Origin: Cymodocea nodosa
Taxonomy: Eukaryota > Streptophyta > Magnoliopsida > Alismatales > Cymodoceaceae
Direction: 5' to 3'
Length of the DNA: 64,000 nucleotides
NCBI GenBank assembly: GCA_036874045.1
Contig: CM072337.1
Location: forward strand, 3,224,001-3,288,000
Below are positions 56,556 to 64,000 of this stretch, piece by piece. The notes under the pieces are model-generated. The model had not been told where the DNA came from and did not search any database. It saw only the letters and a program-made list of their open reading frames with translations. The position numbers were made by a program, and so were the translations under genes. Every line of letters begins with the position of its first letter. The stretch's first letter is position 1.

Positions 56556-57013
56556 CCAATGGTTGGCTGAATTCCTCTGTAAATAGCAGTATTAAATAGA
56601 AAAGACAGGCTCGTGGAGTTAACTTAAGTCCACGAGGTTAGTCCGTTGAGTTAGCCATAACTCAACGAACTTAATCCATTGAGTTAACTACAACTCAACG
56701 GAGATCTTATTGAATATATACATTTGATTGTTAAAAATGGAATAGTTCGCAATTCTTAAGCAATTCCCTGTGGGATCGACCTGTACTTGCACACTAATAC
56801 AATAGACACTGTGCACTTGCAGTTAAAATACAAATTGGAATTAATATCTAATTTGTGTGAAAGTTTGTTTGTTTACTTCTAAAAAGGAATTCAGTGATAT
56901 AAGCATAAAGATAAATTAACTAAGTAAAAATAGAAGTTAACAAATCCAAGTTTTTCTAGTGCGTTGTTGGGTAACCAATCAAGTTTTCTGGTGCCGTGTT
57001 GGAGATCTAAACA
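56556..57013 (+). repeat. Truncated 3' LTR of Gypsy C
   Basis: These 458 bases are collinear with the last 458 of the 5' LTR (43070-43527), including AGGCTCGTGGAGTTAACTTA and the CTAAACA end. The first 1678 bases of the LTR are missing, so a deletion ran from the internal region into the LTR. Confidence 0.9.
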
Positions 57014-58392
57014 AAAGACCCATTGAAAAATCAATCATTGGAACTAGATGGGTGTTTAAGAATAAAGTTGATAATAACGGCAATATTATCAAGAACAAAG
57101 CTAGACTTATTACTCAGGGATACTACTAGTACGAAGGAATCGATTATGAAGAAACTTTTGCACCTGTTGCAAGACTTGAAGCAATTAGAATGTTGCTTGC
57201 CTTTGCAAGCAGTATGAAAATCAAGCTCTATCAAATGGATGTTAAAAGTGCCTTTTTGAATGGTATTTTGTAAGATGAAGTATATGTAGAACAACCACTA
57301 GGTTTTGAAGATGAAGAAAGACTAAACCATGTATACAAACTAAATAAAGCTCTCTATGGTTTAAAGCAAGCACCACGTGCATGGTATGACAAACTGAAGG
57401 GCTTCCTTCTTGAGAATCAATTTAACATAGGAATTGTAGACAATACTCTTTTTATCAAATCAAAAAACTCTCATATGTTGATTATTCAGATCTACGTGGA
57501 TGATATCATTTTTGGTGCTACACATGAGAAACCATGTCATGATTTTCAGACCTTAATGAAGAATGAATTTGAAATGAGTCTTATGGGAGAATTAAAATTC
57601 CTTCTAGGATTACAAATCCATCAACTATAGCATGACATCTTTCTGAATCAAGAAAAATTCTGCAAAGAGATTCTCTTGAAATTTGGTATGGATAAATCCA
57701 AAGTAGCAAATACACCTATGAACTCAAATGAAAAACTTGATAAGGATATCTCTAGCAATTCAGTAGATCAAAAGAAATACAGAGGCATGATTGGATCACT
57801 TCTATATCTAATAGCTAGTAGACTAGACATAATGTTCAGTGTTTGTGCTTGTGCAAGATATCAAGCCTCTCGAAAAGCATCACATTTAAAAGTAGTTAAA
57901 CGTATCTTTAAATATCTACAGGGTACCAAAGATTTTGGCTTATTCTATTCTTCACAGAATCATTTGATATTAGTAGGCTACAGTGATGCAGATTATGCAA
58001 GATGCAAATTAGATCAAAAAAGCACCAGTGGTACATGTCAATTGGTTGGTCACTCACTTGTTTCTTGGTTCAGCAGGAAACAAAATTCTATAACTCTATC
58101 TACCACTGAAGCTGAATACATGACAGTAGGCCTATGTTGTGCATAGATTTTATGGATGCAACAAACTTTGGCAGATTATAAGCTAATTTTTCAGAATACT
58201 ATTATTTACTATGATAGTAGTAGTGCCATCAATCTCTCCAAAAATACAGTTCTACACTCTAGAGCAAAACATATCGAGATTAGGCACCACTTTCTAAGAG
58301 ACCATGTTGAAAAAGGTCATATTTCTTTAGAATATGTTTCTACTAAAGAACAACTTGTAGATATTTTCACTAAACCTTTATTTGAAGCTACA
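57014..58392 (+). pseudogene. Copia B RT and RNase H, continued
   Basis: After removal of C it continues IERPIEKSIIGTRWVFKNK in frame. RT has [30 protein letters not shown] and YVDDI (57492-57506). A 156-codon stretch (57676-58146) and an 82-codon stretch (58156-58404) cover RNase H: GSLLYLIASRLDIMFSVC, SDADYARC, STTEAEYM and HIEIRHHFLRDHV. It ends at DIFTKPLFEA, where Gypsy E enters, about 20 codons before the end seen in A. Stops remain at about 57129, 57272 and 58146. Confidence 0.9.
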
Positions 58393-60633
58393 TGTTTAGA
58401 ATGAAAAAGTGCATAATATTAACGGTTGAATGATGGTTAATTGCATAATATTTAGCTTATCATATGAGAATTAAGCCATTATGTTATAATTGCACTATTA
58501 TAAGCATTAATGAAAGAATCTACATAATTTCAGGGAATTAATGTTAATTAAGTATATTTTTGAACTGTGAGTAAATTGCAGGCTGTGAAATTCTTAGGTA
58601 TCTGAATTTTCTATTATTTCAGAGAGTTATGTTTAATGTATCGGACAGTTATGTTTTAAACAAATATTTTATTATTTCCTGGATTACACGTGTTGAAACT
58701 TCAATACATGACTTAAGTGGATTTTTGGTGAGTTATCTACTAACTATCTGAAATGCATCTAGGCATTGGATAGTTAAGATTGTAAGTATCCGAAATATCC
58801 TTTTATTCATAAAACTTATTAAGGACACGTGTTGTGATCTGAAAACCTAATTTAAGTGTGGTTTTATAATATTAAGCATGATCCATTTTATTTGCATATA
58901 TTTATATCATGTACAGGTGAATAGTAACAACTCTTTGAGTTAATATTCTTTTTGTTGAAAGATCACGTGCCAACTCGTTGAGTTATAGGTTTAAAGGTAT
59001 AAAAAGATCACATGAGAACTCGTTGAGTTAGCGAGTGAAAATCGTAAGTTATATATCTGAACTCGTTAAGTTAGAATTATCCACGTGTTGAATTTAAATG
59101 CTTTATTACGTCACGTGAGATGCACATGTTTAACTCGTTAAGTAAGCATAATTGTACACGTTGAGTTACATGATTACACACTAAGGTAATATGTTATGTT
59201 AGCAGCTTGTTTCTTTATTGCATGTGTTTTATAGTTAAATCAACGAAGTAAGTCCGTTGAGTTATCTGTAACTCCACGAACCATTTATTTTCTAATATGC
59301 CACTATAGTGGTTATAGAAACAGGACATTCGAAGGAAAACCATGATTGCACGTATCACGCAAGAATTCGCTCATGGAAGGAAGAAGAAATCACCATCGTT
59401 GATATGAATAAAGGAAATTCAACTGATCATCTAAGTAGAAGTAGTTACTACTAAAGAAATATAAAAGAAGAGGAGAAAAAATAAAAAAAGGTATGGTTGG
59501 CGATGTTTGGTAATGTGTGTAGAGGTGGAGGACTGCACTAACTGCAGGCAGCATCAGAAGTTCACAGAAGCATCCACACCATCACCAACATCACCATAAT
59601 CACCAACCATCGGAGGTCTATAAGGATACTTTCCTAATGTCGGGTCGATTCCAAGCCAAACATGGTGATTGACAACCATTGTGAGGAGTGATCGCATCGC
59701 GAGAAGGGAAGCCATTTTCACAAAGCACCGACTCATATCTCAGGAGATCGTAAAGCTTCTAGCCTTGGTTTCGGGCTGATGCTAGTATGCTGAAGAAGAG
59801 ATCATCTTGCAATTCTAGACTCGCAATTCTATAGGGAGAGGAGGCAGGATTGCAAGTGATTAAGTTTTTAGTAGTGTAATTGTGTCGCATGTAGTGACGG
59901 AAGTATTTACTGTCGATAGAGATTATTTTTACATTTCACCATTCGCCTATTTTCATGAACATATCAAAACAAAAATACCAAAAACAACTTATCTGTGTTT
60001 ACATTTCGTATTTAAGTGTTGTATTGTTTGTTTTGTATCGTGATTAATGTTATCATTGTCAGTATTGTGAATGTTTTATATTTGTTTGATTCAGAAAATA
60101 GAAAATAGTTTTACAGTTTACTGAAATTGATTCGTTCCAGATACTTAAAGATTTTAATGATTACTATTTGAAATATCTGAATGTTAGTGTTGCTTAATGA
60201 TAAATCTAATATTAACTAGCATTAAAGAGCTTAATTGATGTTATTTACAATTTATGGAACCGCCCAATGGTTGGCTGAATTCCTTTGTAAATAGTAGTAT
60301 TAAACTGGAAAGATAGCCTCGTGGAGTTAATTCAATTTCACGAGGTTAGTTCGTTGAGTTAGCCATAACTCAATGGAGTGCTTACTGAACATATAAATTT
60401 CATTATTAAAAATGGAACAGTACACAATTCTTACTCAATTCTCTGTGGGATCGACCTATACTTGCACACAAATACAATATACACTGTGCACTTGCAGTTA
60501 AAATACAAATTGGAATAAATATCTAATTTGTGTGAAAGGTTGTTTGTTTACTTCTAAAAGGAATTACTGATATAAGCAAGTTTAAGATTTAACTTGTCAC
60601 AACTAAACAAAAGTTAACAAAATCCTATATACA
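58393..60633 (+). repeat. 5' LTR of Gypsy E
   Basis: It is 2241 bases and collinear with the C and G LTRs at both ends, with GAAATATAAAAG (TATA-like) near 59453. The central module 58961-59200 differs from C and matches solo LTR S2 in reverse (29120-29352). GTGGAGTTA/GTTGAGTTA/TAACTCAATGG words lie at 60318-60378. Confidence 0.88.
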
Positions 60634-60740
60634 AGTTTTCTAGCACCATTGCCGAGGAATTGAGTAGCTAAGCAACTATAAGTACTGTTTTATTTTAATA
60701 GCAAGAGGAGTGTTGTGTGTTTTCTTCTATAATTGAGAAT

Positions 60741-61237
60741 ATGGCATATGCTTATGCTTAAAGATTTCTAAAACCTGTAGTTAGCATTTGTGAATTCTGT
60801 AATTTGGAAGGTCACGATATTTCTGATTGTTTGAAACTGAGACGATTGCAGATGGTTAGATCACATGAATAACAAATGAATTATCTTCAATATAATAGAG
60901 CTGAGTATGAGAATCCTATGGTTTACCCAACTAATGGTCAGTTTAGAATATGTAATATGTTGAGAGATAAGGAAGTTTGAGATATGTATGATAGATTAGA
61001 GCGTAGCTTAGAACAAAACATGGACAAGCTGGAATAATATATGTGTCAACAACAAGAAGTCAACCAATTAAACTATAAGGAAGAATATTCAGAACCAAAA
61101 ATTGATATTATATACGAAACTGAAAAAATTATAATGAAAATCAATCAAAAATTGAATGTAATGAGATTAGATGATTTGGAAAGAAAACTAAAAGCATTGG
61201 ATGATTTACAATAAAATTACAAGTTATGCAATAGGAA
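60741..61237 (+). pseudogene. Gypsy E 5' ORF with intact CCHC knuckle
   Basis: The ATG at 60741 reads MAYAYA, a stop, then RFLKPVVSICEFCNLEGHDI, with the complete C-x2-C-x4-H-x4-C knuckle. It continues as in C (QYNRAEYENPMVYP, then LDDLERKLKALDDL) with several stops. As in C, no capsid core lies between the PBS and the knuckle, so this order is shared by the family. Confidence 0.72.
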
Positions 61238-62640
61238 AGCACAAATGAAAACTTTAATGTTACAGATCTACATAATTTGCTAGACATATAGACAAAAGAA
61301 AATACCAATGCAATAGAATTTAAAGAATGCAATTTAAAACTAAAAACAGTTGAAGATCATAATCACAAAAATGAAATACAAGAACATCAAGAAAGTAACG
61401 AAAATCTGGAAGATGTATGTATAACACTAAGATCTCGAATTGATATACCACTAAGAATTCAAAAAGAAAATAATATGAAGGTGGATAAGAACAAAAATCA
61501 AAATGATAATAAAAATATAATATCTGAAAATATAGAAATCAATGAAGAAAAGTTTGAATCAGAAAATGAGACTAAAAATGATCAAACCAATCAAATGAAA
61601 AAAAAAGAATCTTTTAAATCACAATCATTAGCACCCTATCTTGAAAGATTACAACAAACATTTGCTAAAAAACAAGAAAAAATTAGAGAAATTTTTGAAA
61701 AAGTACAAGTTAACATTCCTTTGTTAGACTTATTGCAGAAAATGCCACATTGTGGTAAATTTCTTAAGGATTGGTGTACTAAGAAAAGAGAGTGAAAAGT
61801 TTTAAGGAAAGTCCTTTTAGCTGAGCAAAATAGTTCCCTATTTCTGCCACAAATTCCTAAAAAGTTATCTGATCCAGGAATTCCTGTTATATCATGCATC
61901 ATAGGAAATACCATTCTAGAAAGAACCTTAATAGACCTAGGTGTAGGTATAAATGTTATGCCAAGTGATATATTTGCATCCTTAGGATTAGAAGGCTTAA
62001 TCCCTACTAGGACTGTTATTCAATTAGCTGACAGAAGTATAAGATACCCTAGAGGAAAAATAAAAGATGTTTTAATTAAAATCAAAAACTTCATATATCC
62101 TATCCATATTCTAATTTTGGATTCCCAACAAATTAAGCATAAAAATAGTGATACATCTTTAATTTTGGGAAGGCCATTTTTAGCAACATCAAGGGCTGTT
62201 ATAAATTGTAAAACTGGAGTAATGAAGTTAGCATATGATAATGAGGATATTCAATTAAATATTTTCAAACTAGAAAGGTTTGAAGAGTTAGAAATGTCCT
62301 TACATACCATAGACTTTTTATAGGATGAAGGAGATATGTTAGATGATGTGATTCAAGAAGAATTAAATAGGCAAATCAATTCTGAAACTTTAGAGGAAAA
62401 TGAAAGCATAAATATAGAAGGAGATATGGAAGAAATTAATTTAAAAATGATGATGTTCAATTAGGAGCTCTAGCTTCTGATGGGCAACATTTAGAATTAA
62501 AACCTTTACCTCTTGAATTAACCTATATATTTCTAGAAGATAAACGAACCTGTCCAATCATTATTGCTTCAGATTTAAAAGATGATTAAATAGCTAAATT
62601 AAAAGATGTAGTAAAAAGTTATAAAGAAGCAATAGGATGG
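61238..62640 (+). pseudogene. Gypsy E protease region
   Basis: It is collinear with 44194-45520 of C. It has the TLRSR linker (TLRSRIDIP), the KMPHCGKFLKDWCTKKRE stretch, the protease site changed to DLGVG (61933-61947; C has DLGAG), LADRSIRYPRGKIKDVLI and LILGRPFLAT. Stops are at 61795 and 62323, with a frameshift near 62445. The Ala-to-Val change in the active-site loop probably harms activity. Confidence 0.83.
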
Positions 62641-64000
62641 ACTATGATTGATATAAAAGGGTTAAGTTCAACTTTATGCTGTCATCATATATATTTAGAA
62701 GAGAATGCTAAACCTGTTAGAATTCCTGAGAGGAGATTAAATCCAAACCTTAAGGAAGTAGTCAGGAAAGAAATAGTTAAATGGTTAGATAATGACATAA
62801 TTTATCCAATTTCTAATAGCTCGTGGGTTAGTCCAATCCATGTGGTTCCCAAGAAATTAGGATTAACAGTTATTAGGAATGAAAGTCAAGACTTGATACC
62901 TACTAGAATTCAATCAGGCTAGAGAGTATGTATAGACTATAGAAAGTTGAATGTTGTGACTAGGAAAGATCATTTTCCCTTACCTTTTATAAATCAAATG
63001 CTGGAAAGATTAGCAGGGCAAAAATATTTTTGTTTCCTAGAAGGGTATTTAGGGTATAATCAAATTCCAGTAGCATTAGAGGATCAAGAAAAAACAACTT
63101 TCACTTGTCCTAATGGAACTTATGCTTTTAAGAGAATACCATTCAAATTATGCAATGCGCTAGCTACTTCTCAAAGATGTTTGCAGGGCATATTTACTGG
63201 AATGACTGAAGACTTTTTAGAAATATTTATGGATGATTTTACTGTATATGGCAACTCATATGAAGTCTATTTAAATAATTTAGACTTAATATTAAAACGC
63301 TGTGTGGAAAAAAATCTAGTTCTAAATTGGGAAAAATGTCACTTCATGGTTAAACCAGGAATAGTCTTAGGGCATATTGTTTCTAAGAAATGGTTGGAAG
63401 TAGATAAGGCTAAAATAGAAGTAATTTCTAATCTACTAGAACCTAAATCAATAAAAGATATTAGATCATTTCTAGGACATGCTGGTTTTTATAGAAGATT
63501 TATTAAAGACTTTAGCAAGATAGCTAGACCTTTAACTAATCTATTAAAAGATGTCCCATTTAACTTTGATAAAAATTGCAAAGAAGCATTTTTCAGACTT
63601 AAAACTAGTTTAATTTCAACTCCTATAATTCAAGCACCTGATTGGAACTATCCATTTGAATTAATGTGCGATGCTTCTGATTTTGCTGTAGGAGCAATGT
63701 TGGGACAAAAAATAGAAAAATCTCCTAGACTGATTCATTATGCAAGCAAAACCTTAAATGATGCTCAAGTTAATTACACAACTACTGAAAAAGAATTATT
63801 AGCTATTATGTTTGCTTTAGAAAAGTTTAGATCATATCTGATTGGAACTAAAGTAATAGTATACACGGATCATTCAGCTCTAAAACATCTACTAAAGAAA
63901 AAAGAAACTAAACCTAGATTGATCCGATGGATATTATTATTACAAGAATTTGATCTAGAAATTAAAGATAAAAAAGGTTGTGAGAATGTAGTAGCAGATC
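62641..64000 (+). pseudogene. Gypsy E reverse transcriptase and RNase H, open to window end
   Basis: It is open from 62644 to TAG at 62920-62922, where C has TGG (Trp). It is then open from 62923 to base 64000, about 359 codons. RT motif A reads [11 protein letters not shown] (63034-63048), with Glu for the catalytic Asp seen in C. FMDDF is intact at 63226-63240. RNase H has [28 protein letters not shown] and [10 protein letters not shown], and reads through the site where C has TGA (Arg here). The D-to-E change alone should strongly reduce polymerase activity. Confidence 0.9.

Larger units (their letters stand above)
41392..57013 (+). mobile_element. Athila-like Gypsy element C with extra 3' ORFs
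   Basis: Its ends are TGTTTAG and CTAAACA, and the flanks are AAAGG (41387-41391) and AAAGA (57014-57018). It has a 2136-base 5' LTR, a tRNA-Asp-like PBS, a CCHC ORF, protease, RT, RNase H and integrase. Unusually, a plant-transposon-domain ORF, a Gag core and an F-box ORF follow. Only the last 458 bases of the 3' LTR remain (56556-57013, matching 43070-43527). Athila relationship rests on the PBS, the TLRSR linker, DLGAG, and YNPNWRNHPNLSW in Gag. Stops show that the copy is dead. Confidence 0.88.
19107..64000 (+). mobile_element. Copia (Sirevirus-like) element B, split by four insertions; 3' end outside the window
   Basis: It begins TGAAAGG, identical to the start of element A. Its pieces are the 5' LTR (19107-21710, holding S1), gag part 1 (21763-22212), gag part 2 to RT (38662-41391) and RT to RNase H (57014-58392). 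The gaps are elements D and C, and E follows. Removing D joins ...AAT-GAA-CTG-AGA to GGC-CTC in frame. Removing C joins ...ATT-GAA-AGA to CCC-ATT in frame. Both joins match element A, which confirms the reading. The only fully visible flank is GAGGA before 19107. The 3' LTR lies beyond base 64000. Confidence 0.9.
58393..64000 (+). mobile_element. Athila-like Gypsy element E, 5' part
   Basis: It starts TGTTTAGAATGAAAAAGTGC at 58393 in the end of B RNase H; the flank is CTACA. The 5' LTR (58393-60633) is followed by a PBS-like CTAGCACCATTGCCGAG and the same CCHC, protease, RT and RNase H order as C, with very similar text. It runs past base 64000, so its 3' ORFs and LTR cannot be seen. Confidence 0.92.

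Overview
The window is plant nuclear DNA, AT-rich, and almost entirely nested LTR retrotransposons at different stages of decay. Angiosperm origin is suggested by the RIN4/NOI-type immune gene with a one-dipeptide first exon, by plant Athila-type Gypsy and Sirevirus-type Copia elements, and by a TRIM. The exact clade cannot be fixed. All boundaries were found by eye from repeated ends, target-site duplications (TSDs), PBS/PPT motifs and protein motifs.

Left part (1-13570). A degraded Sirevirus-like copy (called H) spans old LTR sequence at 1-1739, an env-position ORF with an FYANL-type domain (1795-2935, resuming at 11098-11520), multiple PPT-like motifs and an LTR-like stretch from 12134. 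H is split by an inverted Copia element F (2936-11092, TSD TCATG). F carries a 671-bp TRIM in its left LTR (3494-4164, TSD AGATA) and a Gypsy solo LTR (6472-8325, TSD CTACT) inside pol.

Middle low-TE part (13571-19106). This holds simple and degenerate repeats, one host gene, a minus-strand RIN4/NOI-family gene with three exons (15591-16503), an old Sirevirus 3' remnant (16958-18740) and a purine-rich minisatellite (18840-19105).

Right part (19107 to the end). One Sirevirus-like Copia element B starts at 19107 and runs past the window. It has been opened at four places. A solo LTR (S1, 19292-20523) sits in its 5' LTR. A minus-strand, apparently non-coding Athila-like element D (22213-38661) sits in gag. 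An Athila-like Gypsy element C (41392-57013) sits in RT. A related element E (58393 onward) sits at the end of RNase H. D's right LTR is itself split by a complete Copia element A (27809-37399, TSD GAACA), and A's 5' LTR holds another solo LTR, S2 (28049-29661). The nesting is therefore B > D > A > S2. Removing D and C in silico restores continuous B codons at both junctions.

The most interesting object is element C. Downstream of its protease-RT-RNase H-integrase region it carries three further ORFs: a plant-transposon (FYANL-domain) ORF, a Gag core placed 3' of pol, and an F-box protein ORF with an F-box-associated region. The gag zinc knuckle is separated from the Gag core and sits at the 5' end instead, in C and also in E. 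Each downstream ORF follows a non-coding spacer rich in the inverted words CCGTTGAGTTA and TAACTCAACGG. These words, and a second pair TCGGATAGTTA/TAACTATCCGA, recur as inverted repeats in Copia LTRs, Gypsy LTRs and the non-coding element D. LTR modules also look to have moved between families.
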